Shown: positions 46,855 through 55,558, counted from the first letter of the stretch. The stretch: 64,000 bases of DNA from Paraburkholderia phenazinium (GCF_900141745.1 NZ_FSRM01000002.1:2666001-2730000), one strand, 5' to 3'. A program made the numbers and translations. The notes: generated by a model not told the origin, from the sequence alone.

Positions 46855-47220
46855 ATGGCAAAAATTCTGGTGGTGGACGATTCGAGCACCGTGCGCGACG
46901 AAGTGGCGGGCTTCCTGAGAAAGAATGGCCTCGACGTGGACACGGCTGTCGACGGTAAGGACGGCCTCGCGAAGCTGCGCACGAGCCCGGGAACCCGGCT
47001 CGTGATCAGCGACGTGAACATGCCGAACATGGACGGCCTGACGATGGTCGAGAAGATCCGCGGCGAACTCGCGAATCAGACCGTCAACGTGATCATGCTG
47101 ACGACGGAAAGCAGCCCGGCGATGAAGGAGCGTGGCAAGGCAGCGGGCGTGAAGGGTTGGATCGTCAAGCCGTTCAAGGGCGAAGTGGTTCTCGAGACGT
47201 TCCGTAAGCTCGCGGGCTGA
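46855..47220 (+). CDS. CheY-like response regulator
   Basis: Single-domain receiver of 121 aa closing the five-gene module. All key residues are present: V-V-D-D (Asp8-9), acceptor Asp53 in I-S-D-V-N-M-P-N-M-D-G, Thr in L-T-T-E, and Lys in V-K-P-F-K. It should accept phosphate from the CheA-like kinase and lose it to the CheX-like proteins. There is no flagellar gene in the window, so its target is probably not the flagellar switch; a T6SS component is a candidate by location only. Confidence 0.88.
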   Translation: MAKILVVDDSSTVRDEVAGFLRKNGLDVDTAVDGKDGLAKLRTSPGTRLVISDVNMPNMDGLTMVEKIRGELANQTVNVIMLTTESSPAMKERGKAAGVKGWIVKPFKGEVVLETFRKLAG

Positions 47221-47258
47221 GCGGTCTGTCGAGTTTCTTTATCGCCAGTGCGTCAGGC

Positions 47259-47277
47259 GCCCGCTCATGGAGCGGGC
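47259..47277. terminator. Stem-loop after the chemotaxis-like module
   Basis: GCCCGCTC-ATG-GAGCGGGC, a perfect 8-bp GC-rich stem with a 3-base loop, lies 38 bases after the CheY stop and before the convergent OmpA-like gene. No T-run follows. It is a plausible end-of-operon structure. Confidence 0.45.
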
Positions 47278-47340
47278 TGAAATACTACGACTGTCTGGAC
47301 GAGGCGGGGTCAGTGGGGGATAGCGGGGCGTGCCGCGGCA

Positions 47341-48351
47341 TTACGCACCGCCGCCGCCCAACCCTGCCCGGAACTCGATGCGCCGGTTTCTCGCCCGTCC
47401 ATCGTTCGTATCATTGGAAGCAATCGGCTGATCCGGTCCAACGCCGGTGGTGGACAACTGCTGCGGCGCGATTCCCTTCGACACGAGATACCCCTTGACC
47501 GCGTCTGCGCGTGCCTGGCTCAAGGCGATATTCGACGTCCGGTTCCCCGCGTTATCCGTGTGCCCAATGATATCCACGGTGTTATTGGTCATCTTCGCCA
47601 GCACCGCGGCCATCTGATCGAGAATGGCCTTGCCTTGCGGCGTGAGCGTCGCGCTGCCGGTTTCGAACTCGATGGTCCGGTTAGCCAGCGTCTGGTCGAG
47701 CAGCCCTTGCTGCGAAGCGCTCACGCGCAGGCCGTTCTTGATGGTGTAAGTCGGGTTCAGCGAATTCGCCATATCGCTCGCCAATTGCTGACGTTGCGAT
47801 TCGTTGCTCACTTCGCCCTTCACATCCACCTGCGTGCCGTCGATCTTCAACTGGCCCTTGCTGATCTGCTTCAACTGCGGCCCGATCAGCTTTTGCACAT
47901 TGGCGGTCCAGTTGGGCGGCGTAGCGACATCGCCCACTTCGATCTGATCGACCACGTTGGCCGCGCCGTAGGTGTCGCGCAGGCGCTGCAACACGGCCGC
48001 CTTGGTGGCTTCGTCCGGCACCTTGCCACCCACCACCACCTGACCCGGCGTGGCGTTGGCAGGCGCGGGCATCTGACGGACCGCACCGGTACCTGCACCC
48101 GTGCTCGTCCCGCCCGCGCCAGGTGCCGCGCCGCCGGCCGAGGACTGCGCCGGCAGGACTGTCGTACGGATCTGGGTGCCGCTGTTATCGACCGGTGTCA
48201 CGCTCGCCGGCCCCGAGCTATCGGCAAAGGCCCCTGCGCTGCTGAACATTCCGCCGAGCAGCGCTGCCAGTACAGCAGCAACGGGAACCGCGCGCGCGTG
48301 GCTCAAGAAGCGCGCCGGCGACATCGTCAAACGATCGGTTTTGGCAGGCAT
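47341..48351 (-). CDS. T6SS-associated OmpA-family protein with BON-like domain
   Basis: Exported 336-residue protein. A long signal region with a hydrophobic core ends near A-F-A-D (about residue 44). A Gly/Ala-rich linker follows, then a BON-like module repeated twice (V-V-V-G-G-K-V-P-D-E and D-V-K-G-E-V-S-N-E), and a C-terminal OmpA domain (I-E-F-E-T-G-S-A-T-L-T, I-I-G-H-T-D-N, S-Q-A-R-A-D-A-V, R-N-R-R-I-E-F) that binds peptidoglycan. TssL here lacks such a domain, so this protein probably anchors the complex to the wall. GGGGAG precedes the ATG. It follows tagF by 4 bases on the same strand. Confidence 0.87.
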   Translation of the reverse strand: MPAKTDRLTMSPARFLSHARAVPVAAVLAALLGGMFSSAGAFADSSGPASVTPVDNSGTQIRTTVLPAQSSAGGAAPGAGGTSTGAGTGAVRQMPAPANATPGQVVVGGKVPDEATKAAVLQRLRDTYGAANVVDQIEVGDVATPPNWTANVQKLIGPQLKQISKGQLKIDGTQVDVKGEVSNESQRQQLASDMANSLNPTYTIKNGLRVSASQQGLLDQTLANRTIEFETGSATLTPQGKAILDQMAAVLAKMTNNTVDIIGHTDNAGNRTSNIALSQARADAVKGYLVSKGIAPQQLSTTGVGPDQPIASNDTNDGRARNRRIEFRAGLGGGGA

Positions 48352-48355
48352 CGTC

Positions 48356-49348
48356 TTACTCCCCGGCGAAGGCTTCACGGAACGTGTCGATGCTGACGCG
48401 CAGCGACAGTTGCGGTTGGTCGAGGTAACTGACGAGCTTGCTGATCCCATGGTCGTTTTGTGCGTGATCGTCGATCCACTCGGGGTCGTCGATATCGATG
48501 TTATGTGCGGCGTAAGCCTGCGGGTCGACCACGCTATGCAGCGTCTTCGCCGAGGCGCCGTTAAAGCCGATCACGAGCCGCTCGCGCTGCGCCAGCGTGC
48601 CGATGAAAATCGCGAGTTCGAAATCGGCGCGCGAGACAAACGGCGCGATCAGTTCGAGCCAGAACGCGGCCACGAGGCTGCGATAGAACGGATCGTTCGG
48701 CAGCGGCAGCGTCAGCCCGCGTTCGAGATGCGACGAGCCGCTGTTCATCACCGGCCGCAGCAGCGAGCCGAGCGCCAGCATCGCGCCGCGCAGCCGCACC
48801 GGATGGCCGCTTGCCAGCAACATCTGTTCGAGGCCGGCGAGGGTCTGGTGCTCGACGAAATCGTTGAAGGTGCCGTCGTGCGGATTGTCCGGGCCACCGC
48901 CCACCTCGATCGGCACCTGCGTCTCGCCCAGCGCCTGCAATGCGCCGGCAGGCTCGCTCGGGCTCAATAGCGGCCGCATCTGCGCTGCCACCCGCGACCA
49001 CAGCCGCGCAAACGCGAGCGGGCTGCGGGCCAGGAACGTCAGCGGCTTTTCGACTTCGAGCGCGGTTGCGGCAAGAAACGGAAAGCGACGCGACGACTGG
49101 TCGTGGCTCGCCATCATGTGTCCGGCAATCGCCAGCTTGCTGCGCGAGCCGAGGAAGGCGAAGTGCAACGGCTTGGCGCCTTCGTAGACGATCTTCCAGC
49201 GCGGATCGTCGGTGAGCAGCTCCATCGCTTCGGCGATCCAGCGGTCCAGCGTTTGCAGCAATTGCGGGTTATGCGCGCTCTTGACAAAGTCGCCGCGCGA
49301 CGGAATCTTGCCGAAGTAGGCGATTTGCGCCTGTACGGTTTGCGTCAT
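48356..49348 (-). CDS. tagF: T6SS accessory protein TagF
   Basis: A 330-residue protein with the N-terminal TagF domain (A-Y-F-G-K-I-P-S-R-G-D-F-V-K, F-L-G-S-R-S-K-L-A-I-A-G, S-R-R-F-P-F). TagF proteins act as post-translational T6SS repressors in several species, in some cases through Fha. No fha, ppkA or pppA gene is in this window. The start overlaps the tssM stop by 4 bases (ATGA), which excludes the longer upstream frame. Confidence 0.9.
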   Translation of the reverse strand: MTQTVQAQIAYFGKIPSRGDFVKSAHNPQLLQTLDRWIAEAMELLTDDPRWKIVYEGAKPLHFAFLGSRSKLAIAGHMMASHDQSSRRFPFLAATALEVEKPLTFLARSPLAFARLWSRVAAQMRPLLSPSEPAGALQALGETQVPIEVGGGPDNPHDGTFNDFVEHQTLAGLEQMLLASGHPVRLRGAMLALGSLLRPVMNSGSSHLERGLTLPLPNDPFYRSLVAAFWLELIAPFVSRADFELAIFIGTLAQRERLVIGFNGASAKTLHSVVDPQAYAAHNIDIDDPEWIDDHAQNDHGISKLVSYLDQPQLSLRVSIDTFREAFAGE

Positions 49349-52300
49349 TGCGCACCCCCTGTATTCGAGTTCGCAGTCACAGCGGCATTCGGGTTCGCTT
49401 GCAGCGCGGCGGAACCGTTCGCCGAGGCCGGCGCGGGCGAACTGCCGCCTCCTGCCGGGCCGGCGGCTCCGGACGCGCCGGTCTGCGTGGCGTTGACCGA
49501 ATTCGCCGCCGCGCTCACATCCGCCACCGAGGACGGCAGATGCAGGCCGCGCAGGCTTTGCTGCTGTGGCGCGTCGCCACTGCCGCTCGACGGCTGCGAG
49601 GTGCTGATGATGCGCATGCTCACCGCCACGGTCACGTTGCCCTGCGTCCACGACAGATCGAACGTGCCGTCCGGCTGGCGTTTGCGCTGCGCCGAGTTGA
49701 TCAGCTTCTCCAGACCGTAGCGTCCCGGCTCGTTGACGAACTGGATCGTGCGGCCGTCGAAGGTGGTCGCGGACAGCGTCGCCCCCGGCGAGCCGGACGG
49801 ATTCGGCCAGACAAAGTTGGTCCACTGGGGCGGCGTGTTGCGGTAGCGCAGCTGCTGGCCATCGATCGCCAACGTGTACTCCGTCGTGCCGGTGCTTGGC
49901 TGCGGCAGGATCTGGAACACGGTCTGCGGTCCGGCCGCACCACTGCCTTGAGCCGCGCCGCTGGCAGCGCCGCCGGAGAGCGGGGCGACCCAGCGCGCGA
50001 AGCCGCTCGTGAAGTCAGGCGTCAGCGCGAGACCCATGTCGCCCCATGTGCGGGCCGTGAGCGTGTCGCCGCGGCGCACTGCGAGCGGCCCAAGCGTCGT
50101 GCCGACAAACTTCGCGACCGAGCCATCGGGACCGAACACCTGGGCGATTTCATCCGCGCCGGCTTCCACCTTGGCGTCGCCAGCGAACGGATACTTGTTC
50201 GCGAGCGAGCTCTGGAACGGCTGATACACCTGCGCATTCCACACCTTGTTCACTTCGACGCTAGCCGGCTGGATCACCACCGCGAACGCCTGCATCAGCG
50301 GACGCACCAGCAGCGGACGCAGCGACCTGCGTTGCGAATCGGTCAGGCCCGTCAGCATCTGCTCGTCGACATACTTCAGCGAATCGGCCAGCTCGGAGCC
50401 GTTGCCGTCGAGCGTCTGCTGCATCAACTGACGCGCACCCGGTCCCGGATCGCCCTGGTTCTTGATCACGTTAAAGCGGGTGCGAACCTTGGACAGCGTG
50501 TCCATATAGCCCTGCAGCATCGATCCGTTGTCCTGCTTGACCACGATCCGGCCGAGTGCCGAGAACTCCTGGCCAATCGGCCCCATCGGCAATTCAACCG
50601 GGTTGCCGTTGATGTCGATGTTCGCGTTGATCTGGCCCACCGGCGACGACGTCCCACGGTTGAACAGCTGCTTGAACCAGCTCGTGACGCCGGTCTGCGC
50701 GCCCTTCACGCCAGCGCTGAAGAGCGACGGGTTGTCCCACGAAGTCTGGTCGTAAGCGGTGTCGAGCACCTTGCGGATCGGCGAGTCCTGCGGGTCGCCC
50801 AGGCGGTTCATTGCCTCCACGGCCTGGTTGAAGGTGCCGAAGTTCTGCACCGCGATGCCCTGCATGAACTTCTCCCAGTGCATCGCGTACTCGGTCTTGT
50901 ACATCGCCACCAGCGCTTTCTGGATCTGCTCCGGACTGCCTTCGAGCGTCAGGTCGTCATGCGCCGAGGTATTGAGCACCCAGTCCTTCGCCTGCAGTTC
51001 CTTGGTCGCGGCGTCACGGATCGCCGGCTGCACGTACTGGAACCATGCATCCCGCGTGAACGTACCGGGGATTGCATAGCTGCCGGCAATCAGGCTGGTG
51101 TTGTTGTCGCCCACAATGCGGGCGATCGTCATCGGCGCGAAGCGGGTCGAGGCGCGCGCCTTGATCTCTTCGTACACGCGCTGGCGGGCCGGCATGCCGC
51201 GCACCACACGGCGCAGGTTCTCGCGCGTCTGGTCGACGAGCGAAAGATTCTGGTCGATCATCGGCCAGTCGTCGTCCGAGACGCGCGACAGGTAGAAGGT
51301 AATCATGCGTTCGGCGCTGCGAATCATCTCGTCGCGCGGCATGTTGCCCCGGTTGGTTTCGAGCCAGCCACGCCAGAAGCGCGCCACCTGATCGGTCAGG
51401 TGGGCCGTTTCGACGTGGCGCTTGTCGCCGAGCATCAGGTAGGTCTTGAGCGCGTTGTAGGCGTCTTCCACGTTGGTGGGGGAGGCGTCGCTATACAGGC
51501 CGCCCTGGCTCGTCGCCACCATGGCGGAGGCGTGCGACGACACGGGCACCGCACCGGAGTCCGGCGTGCGCGTCATCGGCGAGAGCTGCTCCGGATGCGT
51601 GTTGACGTCTTTCAGGAAGCCTTCGAGATTCTGCGCCACCGGGTTCAGCATGATCTGCCGCACGCCGTTGTAGTACTCCGTCAACAGATGCTGCTCGAGA
51701 CGGTCGCCCTGGTAGAGACCGAGCGAAACTTCCAGCGGCCGGTCGCGACGGAACTGTTCGAGCTGGTCGATGCGGTCCTCGAGAATATCCATGGCCTCGA
51801 GGCGCGATTGCAGGTCGTTGCGGTTCTGCTGCAGACGCACCACGTTGTCGAGGTCGGCCTGTACGTTCGAGGCGAGCTGCTGGTTGTTGACCGTCGACCA
51901 TGTCCAGCCTCCCAGCGCCAGCGCGAGCACGGCAACGAAGGCGAAGAACGTCCCATAACGCATACGCGTCTTGGCGGGGCTGGCAAACTGCTTGACCGTT
52001 TGCCGGTCGGCAAAAATGACCTTGGAGAACAGGTCGCGCAGGAAAAAGCCGTTCTTCGAAAACGCGCTGCTCGGTTTGGGGATGCTGCCTGAATCGAGCC
52101 CGAAGCGGGTGGCAATGCGCTGTGCCGCGGCGCTGTTGGTTTCGCCTTCCTGCAGCGCGCTCGTGAAGTAGAAGCCGCGGAAAATCGGCTTGTACTGGAA
52201 CGGATTGGTTTCGAACAGCGTGGCAAGGAACGAGCGCAACGCGGGCTTGATCGTGGAGAATTCGAGCGGAAAGCTCAGTTGCCCCGGCGAGAGCTTGTTG

Positions 52301-53280
52301 CCGCGGCTGATCGACATCTGCGCGACGCTGATCTCTTTCAGGCCGTCGTACAGCTCCTCGAAGCGCTCGTCGAACTGGGCCACGACATCGCGCTTCTCGT
52401 CCGGCTCGTAGGGCAGCGTTGCGCCCCACACACGGTCGTACTCCTGGCGCTCGCTGCCGCTGAAGAATTCGGTGAAGCCCGTGATCAGGTCGGTCTTCGT
52501 AAACATCACGTACACCGGCGCGAACACCTCGAGCTTCTCGGTCAGTTCCTGCACGCGCTGGCGCAGATTTTTTGCCAGGTTGATGGCGAATTCCGGCCGG
52601 CTGCTGGTCAGCTCGGCAATGCTTGCCGTCACGATGATGCCGTTGATCGGCGCCTTCGGACGATGGCGCTTGAGCAGGCTCAGAAAGCCCAGCCATTCCG
52701 TGCGGTCTTCCTCATGCACCGAATAGCGGCCTGCCGTGTCGAGCAGAATGCCTTCAGTGGTGAAGAACCAGTCGCAGTTCCGTGTGCCGCCAATCCCGTG
52801 GATGACGGCGTTGTTCTTGTCGGCGAACGGGAACTGCAGGCCCGAGTTCAGCACGGCGCTGCTTTTGCCGGCCGCCGGATTGCCGATCACGATGTACCAC
52901 GGCAATTCGTACAGCGCCGCGCCGCCCGAGACCTGACCGATCTTCGAGGTCTTGATGGTTTTCACGGCATCCACGAGGCGCGTGCGCAGCGCGTCGAGTT
53001 CCGCCTGACGGGCGGGCGTCGCCGCCGGACCGCCCTCGGTCTGCTTCTCCGCCTGCTGCTCGAGCATGTCGCCGAGCTTGCGGTTGGCGCGCCGCGCCGC
53101 GAGCCGGCGCCACAGCCACACCACGAACAGCAGCGCCAGCACGGCGCCCAGCGCGACGGCCGGCCACAACGGATCGATCTGGAAGGTGTCGGCGGCGATG
53201 AACAGCACGGCAGCGAGCGCGAGCAACCCGATGATCGAGAGCGTGCGAGAGTGGGTCAGCACTTTGAAGATGCGTTGCAT
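49345..53280 (-). CDS. tssM: T6SS membrane complex protein TssM (IcmF family)
   Basis: Inner-membrane protein of 1311 aa bridging TssL and TssJ. Two membrane helices near the N-terminus (about 14-32 and 39-57) are followed by a cytosolic NTPase-like domain with intact Walker A G-N-P-A-A-G-K-S at 133-140, then a third membrane helix near 450 and a large periplasmic region. An Ala/Gly/Ser-rich low-complexity tail of about 60 residues closes the protein and is longer than usual. It is co-transcribed with tagF and the OmpA-like gene downstream. Confidence 0.96.
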   Translation of the reverse strand: MQRIFKVLTHSRTLSIIGLLALAAVLFIAADTFQIDPLWPAVALGAVLALLFVVWLWRRLAARRANRKLGDMLEQQAEKQTEGGPAATPARQAELDALRTRLVDAVKTIKTSKIGQVSGGAALYELPWYIVIGNPAAGKSSAVLNSGLQFPFADKNNAVIHGIGGTRNCDWFFTTEGILLDTAGRYSVHEEDRTEWLGFLSLLKRHRPKAPINGIIVTASIAELTSSRPEFAINLAKNLRQRVQELTEKLEVFAPVYVMFTKTDLITGFTEFFSGSERQEYDRVWGATLPYEPDEKRDVVAQFDERFEELYDGLKEISVAQMSISRGNKLSPGQLSFPLEFSTIKPALRSFLATLFETNPFQYKPIFRGFYFTSALQEGETNSAAAQRIATRFGLDSGSIPKPSSAFSKNGFFLRDLFSKVIFADRQTVKQFASPAKTRMRYGTFFAFVAVLALALGGWTWSTVNNQQLASNVQADLDNVVRLQQNRNDLQSRLEAMDILEDRIDQLEQFRRDRPLEVSLGLYQGDRLEQHLLTEYYNGVRQIMLNPVAQNLEGFLKDVNTHPEQLSPMTRTPDSGAVPVSSHASAMVATSQGGLYSDASPTNVEDAYNALKTYLMLGDKRHVETAHLTDQVARFWRGWLETNRGNMPRDEMIRSAERMITFYLSRVSDDDWPMIDQNLSLVDQTRENLRRVVRGMPARQRVYEEIKARASTRFAPMTIARIVGDNNTSLIAGSYAIPGTFTRDAWFQYVQPAIRDAATKELQAKDWVLNTSAHDDLTLEGSPEQIQKALVAMYKTEYAMHWEKFMQGIAVQNFGTFNQAVEAMNRLGDPQDSPIRKVLDTAYDQTSWDNPSLFSAGVKGAQTGVTSWFKQLFNRGTSSPVGQINANIDINGNPVELPMGPIGQEFSALGRIVVKQDNGSMLQGYMDTLSKVRTRFNVIKNQGDPGPGARQLMQQTLDGNGSELADSLKYVDEQMLTGLTDSQRRSLRPLLVRPLMQAFAVVIQPASVEVNKVWNAQVYQPFQSSLANKYPFAGDAKVEAGADEIAQVFGPDGSVAKFVGTTLGPLAVRRGDTLTARTWGDMGLALTPDFTSGFARWVAPLSGGAASGAAQGSGAAGPQTVFQILPQPSTGTTEYTLAIDGQQLRYRNTPPQWTNFVWPNPSGSPGATLSATTFDGRTIQFVNEPGRYGLEKLINSAQRKRQPDGTFDLSWTQGNVTVAVSMRIISTSQPSSGSGDAPQQQSLRGLHLPSSVADVSAAANSVNATQTGASGAAGPAGGGSSPAPASANGSAALQANPNAAVTANSNTGGAQ

Positions 53281-53510
53281 AGGCCGGTCAGGTCTGGATG
53301 TTATGGGTAGCGTGCGGTAGGACGATCAGCGGAGCGCATGGGCGGGCGTCGGCTAGTGTGGTGGTGATGCGTGCTGCATGAAGGGCGGTGCGGCGCGGGT
53401 TTGCGACGTGCCTGACGCGGTAATCACCGTGCCACGTGGATCGGTCTTTTCGCCGAGAAGAATAAATGAACGCCCCATGCCCAACCCCATTATTTGCCGC
53501 TTGATGCCAC
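53281..53510. other. Spacer between tagX and tssM
   Basis: A 230-base gap within the leftward T6SS block. No gene or strong hairpin seen. Its size is unusual for this otherwise tightly packed operon, so tssM may have its own promoter here. Confidence 0.4.
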
Positions 53511-54353
53511 TTAATGCCGCCCGAGTACGAAGCCGGGTTTGTGATATTCGACGTGCCCCAGATCCATCAATTTCCACCGGCCTCCCCATACCAGACCGCA
53601 TTGTTCCGCGGTCTGTCCGTATAACTGATAGCCTCGCATGGCCCAGGGATCTTTTTCTGAAATGACAAGCTTGCCGTCACGTAAAAATGCATTGTCCGCG
53701 GCTAGCCCGTATTGGTGATAGCTCTGAAATGCGGCAGCATTGGTAACGTTTCCTCCCATTTGCGCCAGACGGTTTTGCCGCTCCGGGCTGCGATAGCCTT
53801 CCAGTAAAGCCATTTCATAACCGTATTGCTCGTGCATGATTTTGTAGACGAGCAATAAACGGGTTCTAAAGTCGGCATCGAGCAAATTCCAGTCGCGACT
53901 GGCATCCTGTAGCGCTGGGCGAACCTGCTCCACTTCCTGTGTTGCAAAAACCTCTGGCGGCAATGCTGGTGGCGGGACGAGCTGCTCGCCGTTAAGGAGC
54001 GCGGCAATTTTCTCGTCGGGAACGCGTACGGTGTCGTCATACTGAAATAATTGACGACCGCGCAGTGCGATCGCGACCAATGGCGGCGTCGCAAGAATAC
54101 CTGCGGTCGTTAAAATCAGCAAGCGTCGCTTCACCAGTAAATTTTGCATATCGATTGCTGTCGATTGCGAAAATTTTGCCGAGCGAGTTAATTGGCCGCG
54201 TGCACGCGCAGCGCTATAAGATGCATTGCGCATAAATCGGCCTTGTAAATCACGCACAATGTTAAATATTGAAGATCGCACTGATGGCAATAGCAGCATG
54301 GCTGCGATCAGCACCGCGATGGCGAAATAAGCGACGAGAACGACGGCAATCAA
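53511..54353 (-). CDS. tagX: TagX-like M15 peptidoglycan peptidase
   Basis: A 280-residue membrane-anchored peptidase. Two hydrophobic segments (about 1-23 and 78-97) precede a D-alanyl-D-alanine carboxypeptidase/L,D-endopeptidase domain of family M15. Zinc ligand candidates are His213 and Asp220 (H-Q-Y-G-L-A-A-D), with a late D-L-G-H-V-E-Y-H segment (267-271) supplying the remaining His and Glu. In Acinetobacter, TagX makes holes in peptidoglycan for T6SS assembly. A TTG start with GGGGA upstream is needed to keep the first membrane helix. The gene is visibly more AT-rich than its neighbours (Leu TTA, Asn AAT codons), suggesting separate acquisition. Confidence 0.85.
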   Translation of the reverse strand: MIAVVLVAYFAIAVLIAAMLLLPSVRSSIFNIVRDLQGRFMRNASYSAARARGQLTRSAKFSQSTAIDMQNLLVKRRLLILTTAGILATPPLVAIALRGRQLFQYDDTVRVPDEKIAALLNGEQLVPPPALPPEVFATQEVEQVRPALQDASRDWNLLDADFRTRLLLVYKIMHEQYGYEMALLEGYRSPERQNRLAQMGGNVTNAAAFQSYHQYGLAADNAFLRDGKLVISEKDPWAMRGYQLYGQTAEQCGLVWGGRWKLMDLGHVEYHKPGFVLGRH

Positions 54354-54379
54354 TGGAATCCCCGGAAATTTGGAAACAA

Positions 54380-54408
54380 TTGTATTTTGTAATGCTTGCT
54401 CTTAGAAT
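54380..54408 (+). promoter_or_regulatory. Sigma-70-like promoter for the gene at 54480
   Basis: TTGTAT (54380-54385), a 17-base spacer and TAGAAT (54403-54408) form a good promoter in an AT-rich patch. Transcription should begin near 54415, about 65 bases before the start codon. Confidence 0.55.
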
Positions 54409-54415
54409 CAGGCCT

Positions 54416-54429
54416 GCTCGAAGTCGAGC
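54416..54429. promoter_or_regulatory. 14-bp palindrome at the transcription start of the gene at 54480
   Basis: GCTCGA-AG-TCGAGC, two perfect 6-base arms, sits directly downstream of the predicted -10 box, where a bound repressor would block initiation. The binding protein is unknown; it could also fold as an RNA hairpin. Confidence 0.45.
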
Positions 54430-54479
54430 CGAAACGGTATTATCACGGCGAAATAAACCAGGATTCAATGAGACAGTGA

Positions 54480-55451
54480 ATGAGTGCGCCGGACAGCTCG
54501 AATTCCAAAGCCCCGCCTAGCCTGCTTGCCGACACGGCAAAAGGCTCGCAAGCCAATGGTTCGCGGATTCTCGCGAACCTCGAAGGCCGCGTCGAACCGC
54601 CCACAGACAAGCCTCGCCGTTCCAAAGCGCCTGCCGTGCTGGTGGCGTTGCTGGTGATCGCCGCGGGCGGCTGGGGCGCGTGGCACGTGCAGCAGCGTGG
54701 CCATGGCGAACATCCACAGGTAGCCGCATCGCCAGCGCCTGCGGCTACCCAGACGGCTGCGGCGCCCGCCGGCGCCAGCATCGCCAGCATGGCCAGTGGC
54801 GCGCAGGTGAGCGCGAAAGCTGTGCCTGCGGAGGCGGCCTCTGCCTCGCAAGCGGCGACCATCGTCGCCGATGACAGCGATAACAAGGATTCCAAACTTT
54901 CTGCGGATGCGGCAGCTTCGGCCGCCAGCGGCGTGGACGACAGCAACCGTCTGTCACGGGCGCTTGCGAATGGCGCGGAAGCGAGCGGAACATCGGCTCC
55001 GCTCGCGGAAGCCGCCAGGGGCGCGAAGCCGGCTGCGACAGCGGCAAATCACGCGGCGCCGCATCACGAACGCGAAACGGTCGCAGCGCACGCAAAGCAC
55101 GAACACGACGTGGCGAGCAATCATCACGCGAGTGCGGTTGCGGTGGCGCAGGAGAAAAAAGACAAGCAGCATCCCGCCCATAACACCACGGTAGCGAAGG
55201 ACGATCCGGATGCCGATCTGCTGGCGGCGCTCGTTGCGCGCACCAAGCCGGCGGCCACGAAACCCGGCGTGAATGGTGCGACGACCAAGGTCAGCGCATC
55301 GACCGGCGACCCGCAGCTTGCGGAGCGTGTGAAGGAGTGCGGCACACGCGGCTTCTTCGAAGACCAGTTGTGCCGCTGGCGCGTCTGCGACGGCCACTGG
55401 GGCAAGGATCCTGCCTGCCCAGGAGCGGCGCCGGCGAAGCCGCAGCAGTAG
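54480..55451 (+). CDS. T6SS-edge membrane protein with Cys-rich C-terminus
   Basis: A 323-residue protein of no family I can name. A polar cytosolic lead (about 1-50) is followed by one membrane helix (about 51-68), a long Ala/Ser-rich periplasmic stretch with His-rich patches (about 185-235) and a compact C-terminal domain with four Cys (E-C-G-T-R-G-F-F, L-C-R-W-R-V-C-D-G-H-W-G, P-A-C-P). Similar short Cys-rich tails occur on other betaproteobacterial envelope proteins, from memory. It diverges from tagX and closes the T6SS locus, so an accessory envelope role is likely. The tail may form disulfides or bind metal. Confidence 0.75.
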   Translation: MSAPDSSNSKAPPSLLADTAKGSQANGSRILANLEGRVEPPTDKPRRSKAPAVLVALLVIAAGGWGAWHVQQRGHGEHPQVAASPAPAATQTAAAPAGASIASMASGAQVSAKAVPAEAASASQAATIVADDSDNKDSKLSADAAASAASGVDDSNRLSRALANGAEASGTSAPLAEAARGAKPAATAANHAAPHHERETVAAHAKHEHDVASNHHASAVAVAQEKKDKQHPAHNTTVAKDDPDADLLAALVARTKPAATKPGVNGATTKVSASTGDPQLAERVKECGTRGFFEDQLCRWRVCDGHWGKDPACPGAAPAKPQQ

Positions 55452-55493
55452 AACCTCGCAGCGAGACTTCGCTGTAAAACCTGATACATAGAA

Positions 55494-55535
55494 CATGGCC
55501 CCAAGGCTCGACGAGAGCCTTGGGGCCATGTGCAT
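55494..55535 (+). terminator. Strong intrinsic terminator ending the T6SS locus
   Basis: A perfect 16-bp stem (55494-55509 with 55515-55530) and a 5-base loop is followed by TGCATTTTT. It lies 42 bases after the stop of the gene at 54480 and before the convergent LysR gene. This is the clearest intrinsic terminator in the window and marks the right edge of the T6SS locus. Confidence 0.9.
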
Positions 55536-55558
55536 TTTTCAGGGATGCACCCAGGTCC

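Noticed and set aside
42115..47220. The chemotaxis-like genes as a normal flagellar chemotaxis cluster
   Set aside because: CheW, CheR, CheB, CheD and motor genes are absent, and the kinase has its own membrane sensor and no CheW-binding domain.
49348..52092. A 914-codon rightward frame opposite tssM
   Set aside because: Antisense shadow of tssM with Arg/His-rich composition and no recognisable motif.
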